In this document: piece after piece, positions 46,820 to 59,719 of the stretch
Layout: every line of letters begins with the position of its first letter
Numbering within the stretch: the stretch's first letter is position 1
Source: Sepiola atlantica
Lineage: Eukaryota > Mollusca > Cephalopoda > Sepiida > Sepiolidae
DNA: 64,000 bases
Assembly: GCA_963556195.1 (NCBI GenBank)
Contig: OY744520.1
Location: forward strand, 151,304,107-151,368,106
Direction of reading: 5' to 3'
Notes under the pieces: model-generated
Databases searched by the model: none
Told to the model about the DNA's origin: nothing
The model's input: only the letters and a program-made list of their open reading frames with translations
Made by a program: the position numbers and the translations under genes

Positions 46820-46990
46820 CGCCGAGGTTTTTTTATTTATTTTTTTTATAATTTATTATTTACTATTTTTTTAACCGTTGCTGTTTGTTTTGGTTAGTAA
46901 ATATACTGAGTAATTTATTCATTATTTATTTATTTTTTTTAAACGTTGTTGTTTGTTTTGGTTAATAATTATACTGAATAATTATTATCT
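46820..46990. repeat. Tandem duplication, ~85-bp unit
   Basis: Two units share tttttttt-aa-cgttg-tgtttgttttggtta-taa-tatactga-taattt. AT-rich and non-coding. Confidence 0.75.
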
Positions 46991-47189
46991 CTGTGGCAGC
47001 CGGTGGTAAAGCCGGGTAACTCGTTTGAGTCAAGCTTTGTTTGTGGGAGTTATGTCCCTTTAGAGTTTTAACTAATTTCGACTCGTTCCATAAATTTGTT
47101 TACCGTGTGGGTGTAGTAGCAGATGTGATTGGGTGGGTGAGGAATCCTGGGCATGGGAGTGGGGCGTCGTTAATAGAGCCTTTGGTATA

Positions 47190-47262
47190 TATATATATAT
47201 ATGTGTGTGTGTGTGCGTGTGTGTGTTGGTGTATGTATATATGTATATATATATATATATAC
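47190..47262. repeat. (TA)n(TG)n(TA)n microsatellite
   Basis: Compound TA/TG run. Confidence 0.95.
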
Positions 47263-47759
47263 GTATATGTAAAATACATACATGCATACATTTTTATTTT
47301 ATGTATTTATTCATTTATATTTTTTTATTTATTTATTTATATTTATTTTTATAAATATATATATGTATATATATACATACACACATGAAGATCATTTTTG
47401 TATTCCTTCAATTAATATGTAGATATTATGTGTGAAGTATGTAGAAAGTGCAGTATTAAGGTAACTAGCCTGAATCTAAATTCAATTTTTCTTAAGATAT
47501 AATAAATTTTCTCATTAAAGGAAATACATTATAGAAACCAGTACGTTGTTTGATTGTGTTTGTTTATAATGAGTGCGGATTCGAGTAGCCTTCTCCGAGA
47601 TTTATTTTAAATGAATTTAATAATGTTTAGCCTGTTCAAAATAAAAAAAAGAATAATCGTGCTGTAATACGTGGGAGAAAAATGCATTTATAGAATAGCT
47701 TTTTTTATATCATTTTTATGTTTTCCAAGCGTCTTCTGCAGTTCCCTCCGTATACTTGA

Positions 47760-47824
47760 TAAAAAACACACCTAATGCTTATATATATAAATTATATATA
47801 AGCATTAGGTGTGTTTTTTATTGT
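47760..47824. repeat. Perfect ~30-bp-arm palindrome
   Basis: aaaaaacacacctaatgctt and following TA are mirrored exactly after a ~5-nt centre, ending ggtgtgttttttat. Confidence 0.95.
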
Positions 47825-47933
47825 TTTTCTGTATTTAATGTGTACTTTTTTAGTTGTGTTATGTGGTTTGTGTGTCGGGATTCCTAGTTTATTTAGTGTG
47901 TTGCAAATTATAGTATTATTGACATGAGTATTT

Positions 47934-47940
47934 ATTTACC
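47934..47940. repeat. Target-site duplication (left) of U2-headed copy 2
   Basis: atgagta, repeated at 48301-48307 at the other border. Confidence 0.75.
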
Positions 47941-48300
47941 TCTTCTCCAGGAGGTTAGGCACAAGGCCAGTTTTATCTTACTCCCACAAGTAAGATGTAA
48001 CCCAAGGTCGGGTCTGGAAAGTGGGTCTTGAAAAGCCAGCGCCCGAGAAGGTGATCACTCTGGCCCTTAAAAATTGCCTGGGCAGCCCCGTTGGCATTCC
48101 CCGGTAGGGGCGCCTCAGGCAGTAAGCAATAAACCTACTCCTCCCCAAAGAAGGGGGGCAAAGCCTGGGAGGGTGGCCCTCCTGGAACTGCACGGGACAA
48201 ACCCATAGACCGGCGAAATCAAGCCCCGAAGGCCAAGACGATACCAGTCTATGGGGTGCAGTATCAATCGGAACAGATACTACATTTTGATATTGGCCCA
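47941..48300 (-). mobile_element. U2-snRNA-headed SINE-like element, copy 2, with target-site duplication
   Basis: Same body, fold-back segments, 3' hairpin and taaataaata tail as copy 1. The U2-like head is shortened at its 5' end (minus strand begins tgggccaatatcaaaatgta), lacking the first ~18 nt of U2. A 7-bp direct repeat atgagta flanks the element exactly (47934-47940 and 48301-48307), as expected for target-primed retrotransposition. High similarity of body to copies 1 and 3 suggests fairly recent activity. Non-coding. Confidence 0.85.
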
Positions 48301-48654
48301 ATGAGTAGGTAAAAGTAAATGTCTATTTATGTGATAAACGTTCGCTGGTCTGAGATTGTTGTTTATTGTTTTGCAAAATTATTTATAGGCCATTTTTCTT
48401 TGCATTTTATCTGAAATGTCTGGGGTATTGAAACGTTTCCAAAGAATGGGTGATGTATTTGATTTATTAGCGTATATATAGTGGACTACAGATTCTGAAA
48501 TCCGTACGAAATAGCCAATTATCATGCCTGTTTTTATATTATTCTTACGATGTGAATAAAAATGTAGATAGTCGTTTTTGTGAGTTGCTTTGCGGTGCAC
48601 TTAGATGATAATTCATTGTTAGATGTTATTATAAGCGTGTTTAAAAAAAGTGTC

Positions 48655-49043
48655 GAGTTATTTTTAACCACCACTTCTTCAACAGTTATTGTAATGTCTG
48701 CTACTATCTTAATGAGCCTATAACTGATATTGGCTTACATAACACTAGCTCACTCGCCATCAATAGCAATCTGATAACTCCAACCGCCACCATTACCCCC
48801 ACACTCTCTACTTTCAAGTCAATTTGTACTGCCACTATCTATTTGTATCTCATAACTTACCTTTTCATAAGCGGACATTTTTTCAAGCTACGATTGCAAC
48901 AACCTCTGTTTCAAACAGTTAGTACTTGTGTCTTGTTTTATTCAGATAATCATCCCGAGGAAGGCTTGAAAAAAATGCTGATTAATACATACATAATATA
49001 TTTTGGTTATCCATTTTTCAATTTCCATTACATCGGAAAATGT

Positions 49044-49110
<67 letters not shown>
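48655..49110 (+). mobile_element. Hammerhead/(TA)n repeat, copy 2
   Basis: Plus-strand partner of 45357-45720, ending in (TA)n at 49050-49109. The core at 48953-48980 is eroded (ccgaggaaggcttgaaa; no GAAAC box). Confidence 0.65.
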
Positions 49111-49112
<2 letters not shown>

Positions 49113-49139
49113 AGGAAAGTAAAAAACTGCTGATATTTT

Positions 49140-49263
49140 AATCGGCGTTTGGCCTTAATTCAAATACCTTTTCAAGATTACTGAATAAAGACCAAACGTC
49201 GATGAGCACATGAAAGAATTTTCGTTTTTTTTATGTTATATTACGTAAGATAACTTATATCTC

Positions 49264-49328
<65 letters not shown>
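49140..49328. repeat. Partial hammerhead/(TA)n-type sequence and (TA)n
   Basis: atcggcgtttggcctta and ...aaagaccaaacgtcgatga are mirror-like pieces of a decayed core. (TA)n follows at 49268-49327. Confidence 0.5.
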
Positions 49329-49330
<2 letters not shown>

Positions 49331-49339
49331 CTTAAAATA

Positions 49340-50120
49340 ATCCTCATCCTTGTACTGTTTTTGTAACAGAAAACTGTGGTAGTCTCCAAGAAATACAATT
49401 CAAAGAATGGAATTTTCTCATAAACAGATTATTTCGAAGAACTGAGCATATTCATTCTTCTATATAGAGTGAGCCTTTACAGACGCATTATATCTGATTC
49501 TCAAAGCAATACTAACTTCCTATGGTATTCAGTTGGTAAGCCCATAAGATTGTAGAAAAAGTAACTATTAGTCCCATAAGAATTTAATATCCGGTCAAAA
49601 ATTAAAACGCTCTGTCCAAATAAAGTGATCTAAAATGCCCGTCTTTTTTAATAACTATCTAATCTTCTCGGAAAACATTGGAATTGCATGGCATTGTACG
49701 AGCGAAAACATCGGCTCAATAGCGGAAGTGTTCGGCTCGTTTTGTTCATTTCCGGTATTTTGCTTCAAGGCCGAAACATGTTGCTCGGAATTATCTATAT
49801 TTCTTGTTATCATCTGGCGTCTTATATTTACTATTAAATTCGATAAACAAACGAAAATATTCTTCCTCTAATTGTCTAATATTGTTTTATTAATAATTCC
49901 TAATTGACTACTTCATAGCGATTATTCTTTATATAAGTATATATAACTCTTCATATTTAAGAAAATACCTTACTTTCTATTTGGAAATTCCATATGCCTG
50001 CTCAATATCGTGGGAGCAGAAATTACGTATGTGTGTTAGGTTTCATCGATTCGATGGTTGGAGTGGCCACAGTTTGATTGTTGTATGAAATTAATGTAAA
50101 ACAATTCAAAACATTACAGT
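49340..50120. other. AT-rich stretch, nothing recognised
   Basis: No features supported. Confidence 0.35.
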
Positions 50121-50136
50121 TGAGGTTGTCCAAATG

Positions 50137-50330
50137 TCGTCGGTTACGGGGCTTGCATTATTATTTAAATGGTTATTGCATCGTTTCTGCTGTATTGATT
50201 TATTGGTTTTAGTTGTGGCGCCAAGTTTTAGTAGTTTATATTATTAACCATAATAGCTCATTGTTACATCGTTAATTACACAGTGTTTCTATGTGTTAGT
50301 TTGGCTAGGATTGCGTTAGCTGTTGCGTTG
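50137..50330 (+). repeat. Dispersed repeat Y, copy 1
   Basis: Shares with 52128-52355 the ordered segments gcttgcattattatt, gtattgattta-tg-tttt, aatttatac/tattaacca-aatagctcattgtt, attacagtgtttc and ttggctagga. Unknown family. The overlapping open frame 50283-50606 starts inside the repeat. Confidence 0.65.
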
Positions 50331-50699
50331 CTTACAAGTTCTTCTGGATTACTGATGCGGACCGGACAGAGTAATTGGTATATCATCAGTTATCTAAACA
50401 TCTTCTGGTTCATCAGGTTATCTAATGAGCCACAACATTGCATGTATTCTATTGCGTGCCTCTGTAGTAAACAGTCTTTGAATGGAGTTGGGGTTGCGAA
50501 AACTGGCACTGTTTGTGCAATCCTTCAATCTGACGGAACTAACTCTTATCCTACTAGCTTCATGGTCAGGTACTCGATATTTATGACAATATATAGTACT
50601 AGCTGAAGAACCTATTTCTATCAGTGTAGGAGTATAAACGATCATCTAAAACTTAATAGTATTGTTTTAACTCACATTGCTTCACCTTACTGATTATGG

Positions 50700-52100
50700 A
50701 ACGATTTCACGATATCTATCTTAAGCAATGAGTGTGGTTATTTGACATAATAAATAGACCGACCGATTATGTTAAGAAAGGAAAACGATAATAAAATGCG
50801 GCAAAGAAACCACGAAAGAAGGAAATGAAATGGTGCAAGCAATAAGGAAGGGCACTGTGTGAGTAGTGAAGAAAGAAGGATAGAACAGCATTTACGTGAC
50901 AATGTGCGTAAAGAAAATTGAATCATAAGTTACATATACTTGAAGGTAAAACAGATGCAAATTTAGAAGTTTTATAAGCACACATCTTACATATGACAAT
51001 AATAATTTCCGTTTAGAAAGCAATTCACTATTTTATTAAATATCCTTGTATAATTCATATCTTCATTTGCAATTTTCTTTTAGTAAAATGTCATTATATA
51101 TTTAAAACACCGATTTATTCAGAAATTATTACAAATTAAGTATATTTCATTTTGGTTTACAGTAATATAGTTTTGTGGAATGCCCATAAAAAGTTATAAG
51201 ACCATATATGTGGTTTTATTTAAGACTAGCAAATTATGAATATATTAGAATATGTTAATAAAGGTCATTAAAAGAGGTCATCTCGAGAATAAAACTCAAA
51301 GGGTAAGAAAGATGATACAAATAAAACAAACGTTAAAAAGAAAGATAAAAATGTTAAGAACGAAAAATTATAACAGACTCTAAAAAAAAGAATACATTCC
51401 TGTAACAAATATTATTGGCAATAGCTTCCTGTTCCTATAACACATTAACACGTGGCTGCTTCTCCACAGACTACAATATGATTATTTGTAAATGCAATTT
51501 CAACATGAATAATTAAACTTTTTTCATTTCACTAATTATCTTAATCTACTCATAATAGTATTCAGCTTTTAACAGACAATCATTAACCATAATTCCTAAG
51601 TGAATATTTGTCCTGATAAGTAGTGACACATTAGTAGAAAATGTAGAAATAAAGAAGGACAAATAGAGAATAAAAACGTGGCAAGTAAAGAATTAAAGAC
51701 AAAGAAGAAAATAGAAAAATCACAGACAATGAAAAAATCAAAGAAATAAAGAAGGAAAAAAAGAATCGAAGAAATGAAACAGAAACTATTGGATGAGGTA
51801 ATTCCATTAATATGGATCCCAAAATATATCCACGAATTAGAGAAAAGAACTGGGCAAAAGTCGAGTGCGAGAATACAATGCAAAATAAACTTTAAAAGGG
51901 GAAAGGAAAGTAAAGAAGAACAGATTAATTAATCATGTAAAGCAAGAGAGACGGAAAGAAGTAAGAAACTAACAGAAGGAATGAAATTAAGCGAAAAGCA
52001 AACAAATAAATGAAAACGAAGATTTTAAGTAGAAATAACTAAAAAAAGAGAAGCAAATCAAATGAGGTGTATGCCAGACTAAAAATTAAAATGGAGGTAT
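50700..52100. other. A-rich stretch, nothing recognised
   Basis: A strand asymmetry (A/G-rich on plus) from about 51590 to 52080 gives spurious Phe/Ser-rich minus frames. Confidence 0.4.
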
Positions 52101-52127
52101 TTCCCACGTGGAGTGTTTCATTGCTTG

Positions 52128-52355
52128 CATTATTATTCAATACCTTTAATCATGGCCCTTGAATGGGAGTTCGTATTGGTATAGTCAGCAACTCGTTTAT
52201 TTCATAATCTATGCAGTATTGATTTATGTGTTTTCCATGTTGTGCAGCCAAGTTGGGGCAATTTATACTGTTAACCAAAATAGCTCAGTGTTCATCATTA
52301 ATTACAGTGTTTCGATTTAGTAATTTGGCTAGGAATACTTCAGCTGCGACTTTAT
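52128..52355 (+). repeat. Dispersed repeat Y, copy 2
   Basis: Partner of 50137-50330. Confidence 0.65.
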
Positions 52356-53154
52356 AGGAACAAGAAGATAAAAACGAAAGAAAAACAACGAAAGAAAACC
52401 TTGAAGGAAAGACATGATGAAAAAAAAAGAAATAAATTAAATTTTAAACATTGTATTGAAGCAAGGATTGTATCTAATTAAAACTAAAAGGTGTGACAAT
52501 TTTCGAATGCGAATTGTCCTGAGAAAACATCCTATGCAAGTATATAAATGTGTAAACAGCTGATCTGCAAGTAAATCCGACGAGAGATTGTAATCCTGTC
52601 AGGAGGTGTGTACAGGATAGCGGTACCGCTTAACGCTAAAAGAACATGTCATTTTACACGTTGGGTTTGAAAATGAACTTCAGTCTCGTCTGTTTAAGTC
52701 AGATATGTATTAGTCTCACTCTGATGAAATGTATATTACACTTAAGAAGACGTGGAAGTAGAAGATTGTTACAGAAGACTTAGAGTTGTGAAGAAGAGGA
52801 AGAAAAAGGATAGAAAAATATACAAATAAAACTCAAAATATTTAGGTCATGTCGTAGGTTGAGCTATTTCGACGGCTCCTATAAATTGTTTATTATGTGC
52901 AATTATTGACATTTTAAGTGTTCAAACTCGAGAACTCCTATGTTGTTCATTTCGTACGACACAACAGTAAAATATATGTAACTTTTGAATGAAGAATTGT
53001 GAATAATATTCAAAATTTCCTGACTGGTTTCATTATCTTAGTGTATGTAACAACAACATTACGACATTTGTGGGACCCAGTCATCTGAAGGAGTGACGCA
53101 GGGTGTGTACAAACGGATGCGAACAACGTATACCAATGGTCTTAAACTGGTTTG

Positions 53155-53240
53155 TTTCAAAGTTAATGATGGTTCCCGAGTTCGACAGAAAAAAATCAGA
53201 AGAAGGTCGTATAGGTATACGACCGGACATTAATGATAAC
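53155..53240 (+). mobile_element. SINE body fragment
   Basis: ggttcccgagttcgacag and gtc-ggtatacgaccgg-cattaatgat resemble the body of the 42600 SINE; the head is not clear. Confidence 0.4.
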
Positions 53241-53249
53241 AACAATAAA

Positions 53250-56200
53250 GATTAATAAACGAATTCAAAACTTCTAAAGAATAAAACTAACAAAGTCATT
53301 AAGAGAAAACACTACTGAAAAGAAGGAGCGTTTTTAACGTTTAAGAAACGAAAAATATGCACTTGCAAATACAATGAAAGAAGAATAAATGAAAGAAATG
53401 AAGAAGCAAACAAACCTGTATAGGAAAATAAAGGAGAATAATACGAACAGAAGATAGAAAGAATGAACACAGACAAAAAATATGTTCACTTGTTTTATTA
53501 ACGTGTGTCGGCAGTAGCTTCTTGCGGAGAGTTCAAGTTAGGGTTAGGGATGAATAATGTGAAGATTGTTAACACCCCGCATAAAAGCTGCGCAATATCT
53601 CCGTTAAAACGTGAACACGACACGCCGAGCTAACAGTCCATGTCAGTAACCACTGTACTACCAGCGGATACAATAGTGTAATGAATGAAACCATGGACGA
53701 TGTCATGAAATGAAACGAATGTCACAACAAATCCTTGAAATAAAGAAGAAAGGAAAACTACATTACAGGAGAAGAGAATGAAATACGAAGAGAAAGAAGA
53801 AGAAGATAACATTCAGTCATTTAAAAAAGAAACAAACTATAGAAAAAGAATTGAAAAGAAAAGAGAAAGAAATAAAATAGCTTTTGCGATAATTGGAAGA
53901 AAGAAAATATAATCCTATTAGAAAAGCGAATGAAAACGTCTGCAAATGATATGCGTCATTATTTGTGAATAGATTTTCTGATTAAAATGAATATCATTTA
54001 TGCAAGGGAGGTAATTCAATTATTTCAAATAAAAAAAACGAATAACAACGGAAATTCTAATTCTTGAAAAACATTCTTTTTATAAAGAGGTTTTTGTTGT
54101 CAATAAAAATTCATAATTAAATTTGATTAAAACAACAATTGTGAAACAACACAAATGTAGAAACGACGTTTTTCCTTAATTAAGCTACTGTTATTTAGTC
54201 CTGCACAAAACAAGATATTATAGTATGTTTGGTGGGGGGGGTCACCCCGACGAAGTAGGGGGGGGGCTTATAAGCGACATAAAGAGAGCGAGCATTGACA
54301 ACAGAAAAACGGTTTTCGTTGTGTATATTCTTTTATTGAGTGTTGAATTATGGTTAACAACGGTTGTGGCTCGAAGTGATACAGGAAAAATGTGGTACCT
54401 TGAATGCGATATAGGTGTGTGTACGTCTGTTGATCTGTCGTTGTATCTTGAGTTTTCTTGACACGTGTCGTTTGCTCATATTTCGTCCGACAAAAGGTCG
54501 ATCTTTTCAGATTAAACTCCGCCGTAATCAGATTTTTCTTATAATATATTGGTGACTGACCAAACCAAATTAGGGATCTCATCACTTCAAATTTCTGTTA
54601 AAATTCCTATAATTATATTCCATTAAATTTTATTTTATTTTCACAGGACAAGTATAGATTGATAGAAGAACTTTCGGTTTACTTTCGGCAACCACGTAAT
54701 TCTCGCTTACCTTATGTTTTCTTTTAGTCCTCACATTCAATGAACGATGTTTCTGACAAATAATAAAATATTGCTTTTTTCTGGGTTGGAATCTATCCAT
54801 ATAACACTTATCGAGTGCTAGTTTTTGACCATGAAGTAACATTGTTGTTAAGCTCTTTAGATCAAGTGGTTTCATGTATTGTTTGTAGTTATTCCCATGA
54901 AAAGAAAAGGTAAAACGATTTCTTCCCCAAACTTAATCGAGATTAGTCCCTGGCAGCGATTATAGGCGTTCGCATTTTCGGGAATATAATCTCGTCTTCA
55001 TCCCAGTGAAGAAATATATGATTGGTATTTGTCGGATGATTTAAACTCGACAAAGCTTTCTGGCAAAGTAAAAACGACAATCAGAGATCTCAGGTGGGCG
55101 CAAGACGAGAGTATTTTTTCTAAAATGTAAACGCCAAACATCACTGCGACAAACAAGAAAGTAGTCTCTAGAAATATCGCCGAAAAAATCTATTTACTCT
55201 CATAAATTGCTATTTGTTTTACTTCTAAAGTAAGTTCTACGCATCGATCTAAAATTTAGATTCTAAATTCGAAATCTCTAATAAGTTTCGTTTTTTAAAT
55301 ATTTTATTTAAATACAAATACACATGTTGATGTGAACTTTTTCGACTGCTATACGTTATGGAGAATTTTCATTGCATCTATAAATTTAAATATTTTATTT
55401 TTTATGTCATAAATATTCAGTTCCTCACAAAATATTAAAACATTCTTACTTAATCTATTCTATAAAAGTATACATATCTAACACTTCTATTGCTATTGAA
55501 GTGTCAGGTCCATGTGTTACATAAATAAACCTATACCAATCTCGGAATAAGTAGGTAAGTAGGTATTCGAAGTAGAAAAATTGGTTATAAATGTGGACTG
55601 AACGCTTGACATATCGTTTTTAAATTTTGTCTGGTCTATTGATTTATTTTTACAAATACGTGACGGTATTCCATTCATATATGAGAAGTAATAAAAGGAT
55701 GCTTCAAATATATTTTGAAAATGTTAAAAAGGATTGAGAAAACCCTTTAGAAAATGTTTAAGAGTTATTTTGTCACGCAGCAAAAACAGTTTTCTATTGA
55801 ACCAAATTTAAATTATTGCAGAGTTGTGTTCCTTACACTAATGAGTTTTAGAGTTTCGTGTTTCGTTTATCAACTTACACTTCCGGATTCGTTTCTTACT
55901 GCTTTGTCTCGCTAAGTTATTGTTAACTTCCGGATTTGTGATCGTTCACCTAAACCATAGATAAGCAAGCGTTAATTTCTACCGTCTATCGAAAACATGA
56001 GAGGCGGTGAGCAGCATATTGATGTTGGGCATACCTATTTTGACTTGTGTTTTTTTTTCTCATGGTGGATATATACTGAAACTTCTTCCCTTTGGTAAGT
56101 ATGTGTTTATAATTTGTAATATCGTTTTATTCTATAACTTGAAAGCTACACTAAATAAAAGTCCAATGCCCGCCGGACTGCTCGCCTTTGTAATTACCTG

Positions 56201-56700
56201 CCTGCTTCCTGTTTTAAAATTTAATTTGAACAAACGTCTCCCCTGCTGAACTCTTCACTTAGGATTCTCCCTATGAATCTGACCCTTAATTCACAGTAGC
56301 CCATTAAGGCTGCATGGTTATGTGACTTGTTTTACGGGAATTAAAGCTATAAAAAAGTTTGAAAGTTTTTTCAAGATAAGAAAAAACATTTTTTTGAATG
56401 AGAAATTACTCTTAAATGTCGTTCTAAATGTGTTCTAATACTTTTAAAAAGTACAAACAATTTTTGAAAATTTTTTCTTAATGAACTTAAGGTTGTCTCA
56501 CATTTCTGATCAGATAAGACTGCTTATTGAAAAGCATAGGTTTAAGGGAAATGTAATTCTTAATTAAACATATTAATAAATATGTCCAGTCTTGAATAAT
56601 GTAGTGATTCTCTATTTCCAATATTGAGCATCCACTATCGTATAAGTGAGTTATATGGTAACTCTGGATGCCATCATATAGGATATCCTGGAGAATGTAA
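53250..56700. other. Long stretch without recognised genes
   Basis: Two G-runs lie at 54234-54241 and 54260-54267. Frames of up to 105 codons on the minus strand (54268-54585, 54630-54875) have no family resemblance. Confidence 0.35.
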
Positions 56701-56719
56701 TTATAACACTTTTTTATGA

Positions 56720-56723
<4 letters not shown>

Positions 56724-56814
<91 letters not shown>

Positions 56815-56884
56815 GTATATGTATATATATATGTATATATATATATGTATATGTATATATATATATAAATATAAATATATATAA

Positions 56885-56946
<62 letters not shown>
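56724..56946. repeat. Long (TA)n array with periodic G and aa interruptions
   Basis: About 220 bp, with tatg variants near 56770-56860 and aaata variants near 56865-56900. Confidence 0.97.
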
Positions 56947-56951
<5 letters not shown>

Positions 56952-57124
56952 GTACTGCATTCCATCGCTTTTAATTGGACGTCTCACCAATTTGTATATA
57001 TACATATTTATAAATTAATATATTTAACAACACGGTGAGTAAGATCGGCCACATTATATATTTTTGTAAACTTTAACATTTAGGGCGTGCGTCAACCCGA
57101 ACTCGAACCCGAACCCCGAAAAAC

Positions 57125-57391
57125 AAATCGAAACAAAAAAACAATCGGAATAGTAGTATATAAAAACAACAACGAACGCTGTAATCACCAATAAACACAA
57201 TTACATAAAAATACAAGAAATATTTAGGTGATAAAAATCGAACATATGTGTCATTTCCTGGTGGTAAAACGCCAAACTATTGAGATCAATACTGAAGGTT
57301 CTATCCTTGTCTAAGTTAGCAATGCTGATAACAGCTTTAAGACAGAAACACGTGTGCATGAATTAATTTAATGTACGTATAAAATTAACAA

Positions 57392-57426
<35 letters not shown>

Positions 57427-57900
57427 AATATTCACGAAAAATACGTCCTATAAAGTTAAGGGCGACTTATAATGTAATTTTCTTTATCTTAATCACTTAC
57501 TCAGTAAAACTATCGAAATAGTAGTAAGCAAATACAACAACGAACGCTGTAATCACCAATAAAAGAAATTAAATTTTAACTAAATAAAATATTTAGGTGA
57601 TAAAAATCGTTCATATTTTCATGAAATGCGTCATAGCCTTGGGGTAAAACGCCAGACTATTGAGATCAACATCGAAGGTTCGATCCTTGTCTAAACAAGC
57701 TATGCTTATGAGGGATATGAACCAGAAACACGTCTCCATGGATTACTTTTATGTACGTATAAAATTAATTCAAATATATATTTTTAACGGAACATTCTTC
57801 CTATAAAGTTATAAGCGACTAGTAGTATGTGCCTTAATCACTTATGAAAGGGAACAATCGAAATAGTAGTAAACAAAAAAGTAACGAACTCTGTTATTAC
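57125..57900 (+). mobile_element. Tandem tRNA-headed units, two copies (~370 bp each)
   Basis: Unit 1: A-box-like tggtggtaaaacgcc (57259-57273), B-box-like ggttctatcc (57297-57306), acagaaacacgtgtgcatg, (TA)n (57390-57424), acgtcctataaagttaaggg. Unit 2: A-box-like 57638-57653, perfect B-box GGTTCGATCC (57677-57686), then the same order with the TA part shrunken. cgaacgctgtaatcaccaat precedes each. A third partial unit begins near 57880. Confidence 0.75.
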
Positions 57901-57909
57901 CAATAAAAA

Positions 57910-57954
<45 letters not shown>
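57910..57954. repeat. (TA)n microsatellite
   Basis: TA run directly after the tandem tRNA-headed units. Confidence 0.96.
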
Positions 57955-57955
<1 letters not shown>

Positions 57956-58389
57956 CTGATTAAAGACGTCGTAATTTTCTCTTTTCGTAATTTTGTTATG
58001 CAAGTTAGTTTCTGGGTTTCCCATGTCAAGTCGTTGAGGATGGCTCCAATAATTGTTTGTTTGTCCATCTCGAGCGTATTCGATATTCGAGATAAATACT
58101 CCACAAATAAACATTAGAGACCCGGAAAGTAGCTCACAGTGTCGAGAAAACGGTTACGAAAATAAAAAAGTGAAAATTTCGTGATCTTTAATCAGACATT
58201 GATAAAGATGTGCTGCCTTAACACACACACACATACTAGATCTATACTCGCCCGAAGACGAGTAAAATTAATGTACAACTTCTATGTTCATTCATTAGAA
58301 TTAGATTAAAAAATAATAATAATAAAATTTATGTCTAGAATCCTTATTCTGATTATGATCGTAATCCTTTACATGATTGTGATCCTAGA

Positions 58390-58524
<135 letters not shown>

Positions 58525-58623
58525 GTTATGCCTCCTTAGGTATCTCCACTTTAACTATTCTCTTCAATTCAACTGTTCAACTGTTAAAAAAATTGAACTC
58601 TTAGTACAGTCTCGATATCCAGA

Positions 58624-59044
58624 TCAAATTCTGTCAAATATTTCATTTGACAACTCCCAAAAGTGACCCCTCAATTTATCCCTCCGACCACGTTCTCTAA
58701 ATTCATTCAACCTCATCTTAAACTGATCCACATTATTGCTGTTCTTAATCCGATCTGACAACTTATTTCAAAAACATATTACTCTGTGAGCAAGATAAAA
58801 ACTTAACTGGTTAACAGATCTAGTTTTTGAAAACTGCCTTGAAAATAACCTTCCAGATCTAGGAGAAATACTAAAAAAATGCCCACCATAGTTAGAAATG
58901 CCATTAATTATCTTGAAAATCTCAATCATAACACTTGTCATTCTTCTCTCCAGCAAAAGAGTCAATCCCAATGTGTCCAATCTCTCCCTGTAATTGCACT
59001 CCTTTACTTTACTTATTTATTTTGTCACCCTTCTTTGTACGCCT
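58624..59044 (-). pseudogene. CR1/L2-like LINE reverse transcriptase C-terminus, nearly intact
   Basis: Minus strand reads VQRRVTK.ISKVKECNYRERLDTLGLTLL, then LERRMTSVMIEIFKIINGIS, RSGRLFSRQFSKTRSVNQL, FYLAHRVICF, a stop, NKLSDRIKNSNNVDQFKMRL, NEFRERGRRDKLRGHFWELS and NEIFDRI, ending in a stop near 58624. This is the region after the RT palm in CR1/L2-type LINEs (YRERL--LGL--L--RR-R-D-IE-FKI-NG, then NRV--WN-LP--I--S-SVN-FK--LD). The only clear lesions are a Trp-to-stop change where FWNKL is expected and a small frameshift near 59000. Truncated at about 140 codons by the usual 5' loss. Much younger than the other LINE remnants here. Confidence 0.8.
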
Positions 59045-59214
59045 GATGTCTAAAATGTAAGTCCTAAGCTAACAGGGTATTAAGAAGACATTGAAATTTA
59101 GGAATTTTTCTCTATTGGTGTCTAATGACTATGTATCAATGGTAATCCAATAGAATATAATTTTAAAACAGGATGTTGTGACTATATTAGGCTTTGTAAA
59201 AACAGTGTTATATA

Positions 59215-59515
59215 TTCCAGAGAAACTAAAATTTGAGGAATATTATTTATTGATGTATGATACCAATTGTAACCCTTTCACAAAAATCCGATGCGTCTAA
59301 ATTTACATCCAAGAGATTATACTCTCGTATTACCCCCTTTGCATTGAACTGAATCAAAAATATAGCCCACATTTAAGCCCTTTAAACCTTGCAGCTGTGT
59401 TCTAACTCTATAATGATCGATTAATTAGTTAAGGAGTAAATTTTGTAATAAAATATGTAAACATAAATAAACCTAATTTGATAAAGATACTTATTTATAG
59501 ACAAGTTTTATACAG
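59215..59515 (+). repeat. Dispersed repeat X, copy 2
   Basis: Partner of 20578-20885. Confidence 0.6.
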
Positions 59516-59534
59516 TGACACGTTCATTCACTCT

Positions 59535-59655
59535 GGCTTTATGTGGCGAATATTTTCTACGCTGAGATTCGAAACCTGATCGTCAGCTCACATGTCACTG
59601 TGATTAGCAGTTCGGAGTCTCTAGCACACGCTTTACCACTCGCATAAACACTAAA
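59535..59655 (-). mobile_element. tRNA-derived SINE head
   Basis: Minus strand: A-box-like tttatgcgagtggtaaagcg (59647-59628), an anticodon-arm-like stretch, and B-box-like ggtttcgaatctc (59577-59565). The intervening segment is longer than in a class I tRNA, so it may be Ser/Leu-like or have an insertion. Confidence 0.55.
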
Positions 59656-59719
59656 CAATTGTACACTGAAGAAGGCGCACATAGCGGCCGATAATTTTGT
59701 TTAAATATCATTCCATATT

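Noticed and set aside
47060..47390. 115-codon plus frame including FDSFHKFVYRVGVVADVIGWVRNPGHG
   Set aside because: Only ~45 non-repeat residues before a TA/TG microsatellite; no family resemblance and no splice context noted.
56487..57005. 172-codon minus-strand frame, the longest in the window
   Set aside because: More than half is (TA)n read as Tyr-Ile; the rest has no family resemblance.
57259..57306. True tRNA gene at the A/B boxes
   Set aside because: Acceptor stem pairing is absent and the sequence is repeated in tandem with SINE-like flanks.
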